Shown piece by piece: positions 1-8,236 of a stretch of 64,000 nucleotides of DNA (the first letter of the stretch is position 1; every line of letters begins with the position of its first letter). The stretch lies in contig NZ_LT699727.1 of assembly GCF_900155395.1 (NCBI RefSeq), positions 365,578-429,577 on the forward strand. The letters are read 5' to 3'. The DNA is from Merdibacter massiliensis (GTDB taxonomy: Bacteria; Bacillota_I; Bacilli_A; Erysipelotrichales; Erysipelotrichaceae). The notes below the pieces were generated by a model. It was not told the origin of the DNA and searched no databases. It was given only the letters and a program-made list of their open reading frames with translations. The position numbers and the translations under genes are program-made.

Positions 1-1
1 C

Positions 2-193
2 CATGATGCAGCTACGCCGGAGGGAATGAAGGTTTGGGCAACAGCAGAAATCATCGATGTTGACCGAAAAAAAGTAACTTTCCATATCGAAGCTAAAGAT
101 GAAAAAGATCGTATCTCTGAAGCAACACATGCACGTTTCATCGTCAATAAAGAGAAATTTGAAGCAAAAGCACAGCAAAAGAAAGAAAGCTAG
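2..193 (+). CDS. Thioesterase, FlK-like hotdog family (3' end only)
   Basis: Only the last 63 residues are inside the window; the gene begins upstream. The fragment opens HDAATPEGMKVWATAEI and ends in a lysine-rich tail, resembling the second half of fluoroacetyl-CoA-thioesterase-like hotdog proteins, where a conserved His precedes a 'TPxGM' turn and a 'THxRFIV' strand closes the sheet. In that family the protein hydrolyses an acyl-CoA thioester in the cytoplasm; the substrate cannot be read from this piece. The stop codon lies 12 bases before the next ATG, so the downstream acetyltransferase is probably in the same transcript. Family call is from pattern recognition only. Confidence 0.6.
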   Translation, partial: HDAATPEGMKVWATAEIIDVDRKKVTFHIEAKDEKDRISEATHARFIVNKEKFEAKAQQKKES

Positions 194-205
194 GGGAAGA
201 GTCTT

Positions 206-649
206 ATGATCATTCGTAAAGCAACTAAAGAAGAAAATGGTACGATCGCCGATATTTGGCTGATGAGCATGCGCAGTGCGCATTATGGTTTTAAAGAAAC
301 ATATTGGACAAAACAGTATAAAAGCATTCATCTCAAATATTCAGATATCCGTTCCGATATATATGTTTGTGAAGACGGCGGAGTCATCTTAGGATTTGGC
401 GCTTATGTACGGGATTCCAATGGTCTGCGTATCTTTGTATTCCCAGGATATCAGCGTAAAGGAATCGGAACCGCATTATTACATTTTTTTGAAGAAAATT
501 ATGATGGCTTTTATTGCCGCTGTTATCGTCAAAATAAACCAGGTATCCAGTTCTTGTTAAATCGCGGCTATGAAATTACGGAAAAAAGAAAAAATGTCGA
601 TTCCGGCATCGAAGAATATGTTTTCCACAAACAAAAAGCAGAATCATAG
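206..649 (+). CDS. GNAT-family N-acetyltransferase
   Basis: 147-residue single-domain protein. The N-terminal IRKATKEENGTIADIW matches the first strand and helix of GNAT enzymes. Residues about 85-105 hold the acetyl-CoA binding signature (VFPGYQRKGIGTALLHFF, with the R/Q-x-x-G-x-G/A loop), and NRGYEITEKR near the end is the usual last strand. It should transfer an acetyl group from acetyl-CoA to an amine; the substrate is unknown. The start is supported by GGGGAAG eleven bases upstream. It follows the thioesterase fragment by 12 bases and is followed by a strong terminator, so it ends a transcription unit. Confidence 0.8.
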   Translation: MIIRKATKEENGTIADIWLMSMRSAHYGFKETYWTKQYKSIHLKYSDIRSDIYVCEDGGVILGFGAYVRDSNGLRIFVFPGYQRKGIGTALLHFFEENYDGFYCRCYRQNKPGIQFLLNRGYEITEKRKNVDSGIEEYVFHKQKAES

Positions 650-670
650 AGACCATGAAACAACCTCTTT

Positions 671-697
671 GAGGCCTCCCGGCCTCTTTTTTTAATA
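671..697 (+). terminator. Rho-independent terminator after the acetyltransferase
   Basis: GAGGCC-TCCC-GGCCTC stem-loop followed directly by seven T residues, 21 bases after the stop codon of the acetyltransferase gene. Confidence 0.9.
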
Positions 698-764
698 TGC
701 TTTCTGCATCTTTCTTATCAGTTTTGCCGCTTAAAGAGAAAGCGCATGCAGAAATATCTATTAG

Positions 765-801
765 AAAAAAAGGATATCAACCGTCAATCGTTTGATATCC
801 T
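765..801 (-). terminator. Terminator downstream of lgt
   Basis: Read on the minus strand, a perfect 10-bp stem (AGGATATCAA / TTGATATCCT) with an 11-base loop is followed by a run of T. It lies 25 bases beyond the lgt stop codon. Confidence 0.85.
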
Positions 802-825
802 CGATAGTATCTCCATTCTTTTATA

Positions 826-1635
826 TTATGCTTCAGTTTTGCGATCCCGTATCCGATGAATGAAACGCAGGAACAATCGACTATCCACCAGCATCCAGAT
901 ACCAATCGGAACCAGAATCAGCGATACCCATTGTGATGTCGATAATAACCATACCCCACGGGCAGCATCGCCGCGAAACCATTCCGCGATAAAGCGGAAA
1001 ACCCCGTACGCTGTTAAATAAAAGCCAAGCTGAAAGATACCATTTCGTCTGCGAAAGACCAATAATAGTAAACAGACAAATAAAAGCAAGTTGAAACCAG
1101 CTTCATATAACTGGATAGGCAAGCGATTTACCAGTACTTCCGGATTGGCCTGTGTAAAAACAGGGACAGCCAAAATCGAACTACTTGTTTCCCCATAACA
1201 GCATCCTGCAAGAAAGCAGCCGATCCTGCCAAAGAAATGAAACAACGGAATTGCCGGCATACAAAAAGCCAAGTATTCTTCCAGTGCAAAAGCCAGATGT
1301 CGATAAAAATAGAAGAAAACAGCAGCGAATACTCCGATGAGCCCTCCATAGAAAACAAAGCCGCCAGATAAATATCTTAGAAAAGCAAGCGGATCTGAAA
1401 AAAGCAAAGGCAGCTGCTCACTTAACCAAGAAAGATCGACAAGCAGATAGAGCACTTTCCCGCCAATGAATGCACCGATACCTGCATAGATCAAGACATC
1501 CAGCATTTCATCCGCATCATAACCTTGTTTTCGTATCGTATGCGTACAATAAAAGATGGCTGCGATTGCACCCAACAAGACCATGATCCCGTAACTTTGA
1601 ACATGTATATTTCCTATTGATATCTCTGGAAGCAT
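826..1635 (-). CDS. lgt: Prolipoprotein diacylglyceryl transferase
   Basis: 269-residue polytopic membrane protein. Lgt moves the diacylglyceryl group of phosphatidylglycerol to the lipobox cysteine of prelipoproteins, the first step of lipoprotein maturation. The central signature is visible as HFFGRIGCFLAGCCYGE (about residues 133-149), the divergent form of the H-G-R-x-G-N-F Lgt motif common in Clostridia-type sequences, and a conserved YGVFRFIAEWFRGD stretch near residue 210 matches the family's C-terminal Arg-rich loop. About seven hydrophobic segments are evident. The start has AAGGAGGG five bases upstream. It follows the small DUF4190-like gene on the same strand. CapA in this window carries a lipobox and is a plausible substrate. 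Confidence 0.92.
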   Translation of the reverse strand: MLPEISIGNIHVQSYGIMVLLGAIAAIFYCTHTIRKQGYDADEMLDVLIYAGIGAFIGGKVLYLLVDLSWLSEQLPLLFSDPLAFLRYLSGGFVFYGGLIGVFAAVFFYFYRHLAFALEEYLAFCMPAIPLFHFFGRIGCFLAGCCYGETSSSILAVPVFTQANPEVLVNRLPIQLYEAGFNLLLFVCLLLLVFRRRNGIFQLGFYLTAYGVFRFIAEWFRGDAARGVWLLSTSQWVSLILVPIGIWMLVDSRLFLRFIHRIRDRKTEA

Positions 1636-1665
1636 CCTATCCCTCCTTGTGATTTATTATATTCT

Positions 1666-1956
1666 TTACGACCACCAATAATGGGAGGAATACGTATGAT
1701 TAAAATAAATTGCATATCCGCTGCATCCCACAAACAATAATCCGCATAAAGAAGTACCAATGATACCGCAGACAAGTCCAGCAGTAGCTAACGGTGTTTT
1801 TGCCTCCTTGCGCGCTTTCTGTCCAAAAATAATGGCAAGGATGCCGAAGACCACACCAAAGAAACTCGTATAAAAAAAGCCAAAGGCACATACGATAGAT
1901 ATAATGCCTAATGATAAAGAGGCGACTGCTTTTTTATAGCTGACCGGCTGTTCCAT
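1666..1956 (-). CDS. Small membrane protein, DUF4190-like
   Basis: 96 residues, starting at MEQPVSYKKAVASLSLG, chosen because GGAGGAG sits five bases before that ATG. Two hydrophobic hairpins are present: one about residues 12-45, rich in Gly and Ala with the sequence FGILAIIFGQKA, then after a charged loop (RKEAKTPLATAG) a second about residues 55-82. This 'SLxLGIISIV ... FGxxAixxG' layout is typical of DUF4190 proteins, whose function is unknown. It lies 31 bases upstream of lgt on the same strand and may be co-transcribed. The tail is His/Tyr/Trp-rich. No function is proposed beyond membrane location. Confidence 0.65.
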   Translation of the reverse strand: MEQPVSYKKAVASLSLGIISIVCAFGFFYTSFFGVVFGILAIIFGQKARKEAKTPLATAGLVCGIIGTSLCGLLFVGCSGYAIYFNHTYSSHYWWS

Positions 1957-2027
1957 TGTTTCTCCTCCATTCAAGCTCTGCACTTATCTTATGGAAAAAA
2001 AGATATTTTGTCAAGCGAGGAAAGGCA

Positions 2028-2056
2028 TTGACATAGTCACTGATCCGCATTACGAT
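2028..2056 (+). promoter_or_regulatory. Sigma-A promoter of the MATE gene
   Basis: TTGACA, 17-base spacer, TACGAT, ending 49 bases before the MATE start codon. Confidence 0.7.
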
Positions 2057-2105
2057 AGAATTACGAATGTTAATTATAATATTACAAAATGAAAGAAGTG
2101 ATACA

Positions 2106-3467
2106 ATGCAAAGGGATTTGACAAAGGGGAAGATCTTGTCAACATTGCTGTTTTTTTCCATCCCTATGATCTTGGGAGATCTCTTACAGCAGTGTTACAA
2201 TATCGCCGATACGATCATCGTTGGCCGTTTTTTAGGTGAACAGGCCCTTGCAGCGGTAGGATCTGCTTTTTCTTTGATGACTTTGCTGACATCGATCTTA
2301 TTGGGGTTTGCGATGGGAAGCGGTACGATCTTCTCGATCTGTGTCGGACAAAAGAATCACCTGCGCTTAAAACAAACGATCCTCTCTTCTTTCTTACTGC
2401 TTTTATTCATCACCCTCCTGTTGAATCTTCTGATTTATATAGGGATGAATGAAATCTTGTCTTTTTTGAACATTCCTTTGGAATTATATTCCATGATGCA
2501 AGCTTATCTCCAGTATGTGTTTGCTGGTTTATTTGCGATCTTTCTTTATAATTTCTTTGCATCCTTGCTGCGTTCGCTAGGCAATTCTACTGCCCCGCTC
2601 ATTTTTTTGGCCCTTGCTTCGCTTTTAAATATACTATTGGATATATGGTTCATTGCCGGATTGCAGATGGGTGTAGAAGGTGCAGCGATCGCTACGATGA
2701 TAGCCCAGTATGTTTCCGGTTTTGGCATTGCATGGTACAGCTGGCGGCACTATCCTGCCTTATTCCGTTATGAACCAGGCATGCATGTGCGATTCTCCAT
2801 GATCCAGCAAATCTTTCAGTTTTCCTTTCTTACCTGTCTGCAGCAATCCATCATGAATTTAGGGATCGTGCTTGTGCAAGGTGTTGTCAACCGCTTTGGA
2901 ACAACGATCATGGCTGCTTTTGCCGCAGGTGTCAAGATCGATGCATTTGCTTATTTACCTGTACAGGATTTTGGCAATGCCTTTTCGATCTTTGTTGCAC
3001 AAAATTATGGTGCACAGCAAGAAGAACGCATAAAAAAAGGAATCAAAATAGCCTTTATCTCTTCAATCAGCTTTGCTACCCTGATTTCTTTCCTCGTTTA
3101 TGTGTTTGCCCAACCGTTGATGTCATTATTTATTGATGCCTCGTCTTTCGCTGTTATTCAACAAGGCATGCTGTATCTTCGAATCGAAGGCGCTTTCTAT
3201 TGTCTGATTGCACTCCTGTTCCTGTTATATGGGTTTTACCGGGCCATTCAGCATCCGGGCATCTCTTTGATCTTGACCATTCTTTCCTTAGGCACACGTG
3301 TTTTGCTTTCTTATGCCGCCGCTGCTGTTCCATCGATCGGCGTCATTGGAATTTGGTGGTCTATCGTCATCGGATGGTTATTAGCTGATTCGCTGGGAAT
3401 TGGTTTGTATTGGAAACGAAAAGCAAAATGGTTTCTCATAGATTCATCAACGCGATCGATAAGATGA
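2106..3467 (+). CDS. MATE-family multidrug/cation efflux transporter
   Basis: 453 residues with twelve hydrophobic segments in two halves, the MATE layout. The N-terminus MQRDLTKGKILSTLLFFSIPMILGDLLQQCYNIADTIIVGRF is the typical MATE opening, with the LQQxYN-x-D-x-x-x-VGRFLG motif of TM1-2. A matching element (VNRFGTTIMAAFAAGVKIDAFAYLP) occurs at the start of the second half. Such proteins export drugs or metabolites using a Na+ or H+ gradient. The start at MQRDL has GAAAGAAGTG upstream and follows a good promoter. The 3' end overlaps the convergent DMT gene by 32 bases, so both transcripts must run into each other. Confidence 0.9.
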   Translation: MQRDLTKGKILSTLLFFSIPMILGDLLQQCYNIADTIIVGRFLGEQALAAVGSAFSLMTLLTSILLGFAMGSGTIFSICVGQKNHLRLKQTILSSFLLLLFITLLLNLLIYIGMNEILSFLNIPLELYSMMQAYLQYVFAGLFAIFLYNFFASLLRSLGNSTAPLIFLALASLLNILLDIWFIAGLQMGVEGAAIATMIAQYVSGFGIAWYSWRHYPALFRYEPGMHVRFSMIQQIFQFSFLTCLQQSIMNLGIVLVQGVVNRFGTTIMAAFAAGVKIDAFAYLPVQDFGNAFSIFVAQNYGAQQEERIKKGIKIAFISSISFATLISFLVYVFAQPLMSLFIDASSFAVIQQGMLYLRIEGAFYCLIALLFLLYGFYRAIQHPGISLILTILSLGTRVLLSYAAAAVPSIGVIGIWWSIVIGWLLADSLGIGLYWKRKAKWFLIDSSTRSIR

Positions 3468-4251
3468 TACCTGTCATCCCATATAAAGTCTGTCTGGTCA
3501 GACGTTCTTTCCAGATCAGCCAACCAAACAAAGTAATGACGATAATAGTAAACACGCTGTAAGTTGGATATGCGATCACTGCCTCTACTTCTTGTAAAGC
3601 ATATAATAGAAAACGGGCAGAAAAATAATTAGGAATACCTACAAGCAGGCCGAAGAAAAGCTCCTTTCCCTGGATCTTTTCTTTTTTTATGGTCAATAGT
3701 ACAAAAGCAAATACCATGGCACAGACAAATGCAATCAACAAGAACTGGCTGTTATAGACTGGATCACCTACAACTTCAAACACTTTGTTCATCGCATCAC
3801 AACTGCCGTTAGCAATCAGCAAGATCAATAAAGAAAGACCAAATGTAACAGTTTGCTGCTTCTGATGGCTGAAATATAAAATAGAAACGATTGCAAAACC
3901 GATGCCGATCGCCTGTGTCCAGGTAGGCAGCTCTTGAAAAAACAAAATAGAAAATAAGATCGGCACGATGACCCCCAATCGTGTATAGAGCGATGAAACG
4001 ATGACACCATGACGGTGGATATTATATTGTAACAGGGCAAGACCTGCAACCAATAAAACTCCCATGATGCCGCCGCATAAAAAGCTGGCAGAATCGATGG
4101 CAAATGTATGACAAAAACAAAATGCACATAAGCTGCAAGTTAGATAGTTAATGACCAATAGTCCCATGCTGTTGCTCACATGCCCCTCGCTCCACCGCAT
4201 GGCAATGGATACACAGGCGCTGCAAGCAATTGCCGCCAATAAATAAAACAT
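3436..4251 (-). CDS. EamA/DMT-superfamily transporter
   Basis: 271 residues and about ten hydrophobic segments. Two repeats are apparent, each ending in a segment of the form 'YTRLGVIVPILFSILFFQELPTWTQAIGIGFAIVSILYF' (about 85-125) and 'YPTYSVFTIIVITLFGWLIWKERLTRQTLYGMTGIILSIALM' (about 225-268), with the E-x-[LP] glutamate that marks EamA repeats. Members export amino acids or other small metabolites; the substrate is not predictable. GGGGGAAG precedes the ATG. Convergent and overlapping with the MATE gene. The sbcC stop codon is 16 bases beyond the start, so sbcC transcription may continue into it. Confidence 0.82.
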   Translation of the reverse strand: MFYLLAAIACSACVSIAMRWSEGHVSNSMGLLVINYLTCSLCAFCFCHTFAIDSASFLCGGIMGVLLVAGLALLQYNIHRHGVIVSSLYTRLGVIVPILFSILFFQELPTWTQAIGIGFAIVSILYFSHQKQQTVTFGLSLLILLIANGSCDAMNKVFEVVGDPVYNSQFLLIAFVCAMVFAFVLLTIKKEKIQGKELFFGLLVGIPNYFSARFLLYALQEVEAVIAYPTYSVFTIIVITLFGWLIWKERLTRQTLYGMTGIILSIALMNL

Positions 4252-4267
4252 ACATCTTCCCCCTTAT

Positions 4268-7021
4268 TTATGACCAGATCATCTTTACATGGCTGTTTCC
4301 CTGTGCATCCTTTTGCACAAATAACTGCTGTTCGATCTGTTCCTTTAGCTCTGCCACATGCGAGATGATACCGATCTGCCGATTCCCCTGTGTCAAAGAA
4401 TGCAATACGCGCATAGCTAATTGTAAAGATTCCTCATCCAATGTTCCAAATCCCTCATCCACGAACATTGAACCAATGGATATACCGCCGCTGCTGTTAG
4501 TAATCTCATCTGATAATCCCAGTGCCAAAGCTAATGAAGCTAAAAAGCTTTCACCGCCGGACAAGGTACGGACATTGCGCGTCGACGCACTATGATGATC
4601 CAAAATGCAAAGATCCAGACCGCTGCGTGAACGTTTAGAGCCTTTTTCTTCCCTGCGCAGCTCATACTGTCCCTGACTCATTTGCAACAAGCGGATATTC
4701 GCATAACGCAAGATGCGTTCAAATGTGCTTTGCTGCACAAAGGCTTCTAAAGTGATTCGATCTTTTTGCGGTATCGTTCCATTTAATGTATCGCTCAATG
4801 TTTGTATCTGCTGGATCTTTTTCAAATTTTTCTGCCATTCTTCCTGTAACTGTCGCAGCTGCTGCTGCGCCTTCTTATTTCCTCTTAAACACAGATCCTG
4901 ATTACGTTCTTCCTGCTGTGACTGTTCTAATAATGAATGCTTGTTCTCTGTTTCTGCTTTTAAAGCTTGGCGATCCCCCTTCGCTAATTTTTCTTTTTCA
5001 CTTTGCAAAGCCTCCATGTAGCCTTGCAGTTTTTCCCGCTGGGCATCATTATTCTGCATTTTTTCCTGCAACTGCTGTTTCTTTTTCGCAAATGCAGCTA
5101 CCGCTGTCTCTAATTCAAAAAGCTGCTTACGCAATGATTCCTGTTCAAGAAAATGCAATTGTGTTTTCTGTTTTTCCAGCTGCAGAGATTTCGTTTCACA
5201 GCTGCTTTGCAACTGCACATATGCGGTTTGCCATTGCTGCAGCTGCTCTTGCAGCTTTTGCAATATATCCGTCAACTGCTGCTTGCGCTTTTCCCGCTGT
5301 TGCAAACGCGATAGTGTTTCTTTCCATTGTTTCCACTTATCTGCCTGTTGCTTCTTTTCTTCCTCAAACTGCTGTATTTTTGTCTGCAATGCTTCCAAGA
5401 GCTTTTCACGATCTTCTACTGCAAATGCGCTAAGAAGTACTTGCATCTGTTCCTCATGACTGCTTTTTAATTTGGTGATCGTCAATGCCCTTTCTTGCAT
5501 TTTTTGCTGCTGCTTTTCATAGATCCGTTTTTGTTTCATCAACCGGCTTTTATCTATATCGCTGTCTTTCCATGCAGCCGGTGCAGGATGCTGCAGAGAA
5601 CCGCAGACCGGACATGGTTTGCCTTCCTCTAGATTTCTTGCTAAAAGGCCTGCCTGTCCATCATAAAACTGTAATTCCATTTGTTGGTAAAGGGTCTGTT
5701 CTTTTACAAACTGGTCTCTTTCTTTTTCATACACTAACTGCTCTTGCTGGATTTCTGCTTGCAAATCCTGTTGTCTTTTCCATTGTTCTTGCCAAGTCTG
5801 CAACTGTTCTTCTTGTTGTGCAAGCTGCTGGTCCAACAACTGCAGATGACTCTCTTTTGCCTGCCATCCTTCGAGTGTGAACGTCTCTTTTTGCAGTGCA
5901 AGCAGCTGCTGTTGCCCCTGATTATACTCTTCTTTTTTTTGCTCCATCTTTTTCTGCAATTGCACTAACTGTTTTTGTTCCTGCTGTAACTTTTGCGTTT
6001 CCAAAAGCCATGTCTGTAAAATTTCCTGCTCCTGACGCAGACGGATCACTTCTTCCTGCTTTTTTTCCATCTCTTTTTCTCTTGCCAGGCACGCACTTTT
6101 TTCTTTTAAAATTGCATCATAGTCCAGTTTGAATTGTGCAAGCTGTTTTTCTCCCTCTTGTAACTGCACAAGGATCGTTTCTCTTCGCATTGCTTCTTCA
6201 AACGCTTTTTTTGTTTTCTCATAGGCACTCTGCAATCGGTCGATCTCGCCTTTCTTTTGTTTCAATTCGATTTCCTGCTGCTGGATCATTTCATCAACAA
6301 AAGAAAGGATTTCATTTTCATTTCCATATCCCTGCTGTTCTATATACTTGTTTAAACGCTCTGCTTTTAATCCTTCACATTGTATGCTGCGTAATGCAGC
6401 CAATTGTTGATTGCGATGCTGACGCAAAATTTCTTCATTCTCTAACTGCATCTGCTTCAATCGTTCCTGCAAAACTGCATAGCGCTGTGTATGAAATAAT
6501 TGTCGAAAGATCTTTTCTCTTTCTTTCGTAGAAGCAAATAACATTCTTTGAAAATCCCCTTGTGCCAGCAAAGCGATCTGGCGATATTGATCTCCGTCCA
6601 GACCGATCAACTGCGTAACGGCTTTGCTGACTTCTTCATACCCGTTAGCAATGATAGCATCTCCGCGTCTGAATACGGCATCCGCTTTTTCCATCGTAAC
6701 TCCATTTCCACGCAAAGCGGCACGCTCATAAGCAGGATTTCGGCGTATCGTATATTGCACTTGTTGAAATTCAAATAACAATTCTACATAGGTAGGATCT
6801 TGCAAAGATACATACAAAGAGCGAAACATAGAGGCATTGCGCTGTGTCCCGCTAGCTTCTCCATACAGTGCAAATACGATGGCATCAAAGATCGTTGTTT
6901 TCCCGGCTCCGGTATGACCACTGATCAAATACAAAGAGCCTTGTGAAAATGCAGTAAAATCAATATCTGTTTGTGATGCATATGGTCCAAAGCCGCACAT
7001 GGTTAAACGCAAGACTCTCAT
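4268..7021 (-). CDS. sbcC: Exonuclease subunit SbcC
   Basis: 917-residue SMC-like ATPase of the SbcCD (Rad50-Mre11 type) nuclease that trims hairpins and blocked DNA ends. Visible parts: Walker A GHTGAGKTT at about 35-43; long Gln/Glu/Lys coiled coils on both sides of a zinc hook CPVCG near 471; ABC signature LSGGES near 820; Walker B MFVDEGFGTLDEE near 850. All are intact and the order is canonical; the length is slightly short of the usual 1,000+, owing to shorter coils. Its ATG overlaps the sbcD stop by four bases (ATGA), so the two subunits are translationally coupled. The glutamine-rich coils explain the many open frames seen on the opposite strand. Confidence 0.95.
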   Translation of the reverse strand: MRVLRLTMCGFGPYASQTDIDFTAFSQGSLYLISGHTGAGKTTIFDAIVFALYGEASGTQRNASMFRSLYVSLQDPTYVELLFEFQQVQYTIRRNPAYERAALRGNGVTMEKADAVFRRGDAIIANGYEEVSKAVTQLIGLDGDQYRQIALLAQGDFQRMLFASTKEREKIFRQLFHTQRYAVLQERLKQMQLENEEILRQHRNQQLAALRSIQCEGLKAERLNKYIEQQGYGNENEILSFVDEMIQQQEIELKQKKGEIDRLQSAYEKTKKAFEEAMRRETILVQLQEGEKQLAQFKLDYDAILKEKSACLAREKEMEKKQEEVIRLRQEQEILQTWLLETQKLQQEQKQLVQLQKKMEQKKEEYNQGQQQLLALQKETFTLEGWQAKESHLQLLDQQLAQQEEQLQTWQEQWKRQQDLQAEIQQEQLVYEKERDQFVKEQTLYQQMELQFYDGQAGLLARNLEEGKPCPVCGSLQHPAPAAWKDSDIDKSRLMKQKRIYEKQQQKMQERALTITKLKSSHEEQMQVLLSAFAVEDREKLLEALQTKIQQFEEEKKQQADKWKQWKETLSRLQQREKRKQQLTDILQKLQEQLQQWQTAYVQLQSSCETKSLQLEKQKTQLHFLEQESLRKQLFELETAVAAFAKKKQQLQEKMQNNDAQREKLQGYMEALQSEKEKLAKGDRQALKAETENKHSLLEQSQQEERNQDLCLRGNKKAQQQLRQLQEEWQKNLKKIQQIQTLSDTLNGTIPQKDRITLEAFVQQSTFERILRYANIRLLQMSQGQYELRREEKGSKRSRSGLDLCILDHHSASTRNVRTLSGGESFLASLALALGLSDEITNSSGGISIGSMFVDEGFGTLDEESLQLAMRVLHSLTQGNRQIGIISHVAELKEQIEQQLFVQKDAQGNSHVKMIWS

Positions 7022-8145
7022 AGTTCCTCCTTGATCTTTTCCAGCAACTCATTTAATAAAATTTTCTGTTCTTCTTCCAATGGCTGATTATTTTGCAATG
7101 TATACAGCTCTTCGATCAATTCCAAATCACTATGTACCTCCAATGATCGTTTCAATTCCTGCTGATATGCAAAACGTAAATTCTCATAACGCAATTCCAT
7201 GATATGCGGATATACTGTCTGCAAACGCGCCTTGGCATCCGGGACCATATGTTCATCCAATAAAGTAATATGTACATAGTCCTCTTTCTGCAGATCTATT
7301 GTTGCTTCCTGCATCAAAGCATCATACGTTCCCTTGATTTCCCGCAGATCATGCAATGGACGAAATGGAATCTGATTCAATGTCATGTTCCCTTTCTCTT
7401 TTATTTCCACAAGGACCATTGCTTTTTTCTGATGTGCTTCCGAAAGTGAATACTTCAATAACGACCCGCTGTAACGCACACTTTCTCTCCCCATAGCCTG
7501 CGGAGAGTGCAAATGTCCCAAAGCAACATAATCAAAGCCTTCAAAACAAGAGGAAGGAATTGCATCCAAGCCTCCCACACTGCTGATGGCACTCTCTGAA
7601 TCACAGGTATCTGCCCCCAAAACAAATTGATGTGCAAGCAATACATTTCTTTTATTTAGATCGATATGCATCTCTTGGATCATCATCTGTACTGCTTCAG
7701 GATACCCATCGATCTCCTGATTTAAGAAATTACGGACATAAACCGGCTTCACAAACGGCAGTAAATAAAAATACACATCACCGATTGCATCCGACAACAC
7801 AACTGGCCGGCATGCTTCCTGCAGTGAGCCGACGATATACACACCATCTTTTCGAAAAGATCGACGGCCAAACTGCAGACGTATTCGACTATCATGATTC
7901 CCAGCAATCAGCAAAACCTTAATATTTTCCTGTGCAAGCGCACTAAGAAAATCATCCAGCAATGCGACAGCTTCTTCACTTGGAAAATGCTTATCATACA
8001 CATCTCCCGCGATGAGCAATGCATCGATCTGCTCTTGTTTTGCCGTATCGATCACCTGTTGCAGGACATACCGCTGATCCTCCAACATAGAAAAGCCGCG
8101 CACGATCTTCCCTAAATGCAGATCTGCCAAATGCATGAATTTCAT
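7018..8145 (-). CDS. sbcD: Exonuclease subunit SbcD
   Basis: 375 residues; metallophosphoesterase nuclease subunit that pairs with SbcC. The catalytic signature is complete: HLADLHLGK at residues 4-12 (D-x-H), GDVYD near 57, GNHD near 86, and GHLHSP near 205. The start at MKFMHLADLH was chosen because AAGGAGTGATGAG lies directly upstream; a longer in-frame start would add 20 residues unlike the family. The C-terminal half holds the capping domain. The stop overlaps the sbcC start. A second nuclease-repair operon elsewhere is not implied. Confidence 0.94.
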   Translation of the reverse strand: MKFMHLADLHLGKIVRGFSMLEDQRYVLQQVIDTAKQEQIDALLIAGDVYDKHFPSEEAVALLDDFLSALAQENIKVLLIAGNHDSRIRLQFGRRSFRKDGVYIVGSLQEACRPVVLSDAIGDVYFYLLPFVKPVYVRNFLNQEIDGYPEAVQMMIQEMHIDLNKRNVLLAHQFVLGADTCDSESAISSVGGLDAIPSSCFEGFDYVALGHLHSPQAMGRESVRYSGSLLKYSLSEAHQKKAMVLVEIKEKGNMTLNQIPFRPLHDLREIKGTYDALMQEATIDLQKEDYVHITLLDEHMVPDAKARLQTVYPHIMELRYENLRFAYQQELKRSLEVHSDLELIEELYTLQNNQPLEEEQKILLNELLEKIKEEL

Positions 8146-8186
8146 CTCATCACTCCTTACCGTACTATTGTACCATACATCTTGCA

Positions 8187-8227
8187 ACAAAAAAGATGTG
8201 TTCATCAGGAATAGACAAACACATCTT
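8187..8227 (-). terminator. Terminator after the surface protein gene
   Basis: On the minus strand a perfect 10-bp stem (AAGATGTGTT / AACACATCTT) with a 15-base loop precedes a T-run. It separates the surface-protein gene from sbcD. Confidence 0.88.
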
Positions 8228-8236
8228 CCACATCTA

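Noticed and set aside
4713..6778. Several long open frames on the plus strand opposite sbcC
   Set aside because: They mirror the Gln/Glu/Lys-rich coiled coils of SbcC, read as Phe/Leu/Ala-rich nonsense; no ribosome sites, and SbcC is intact.
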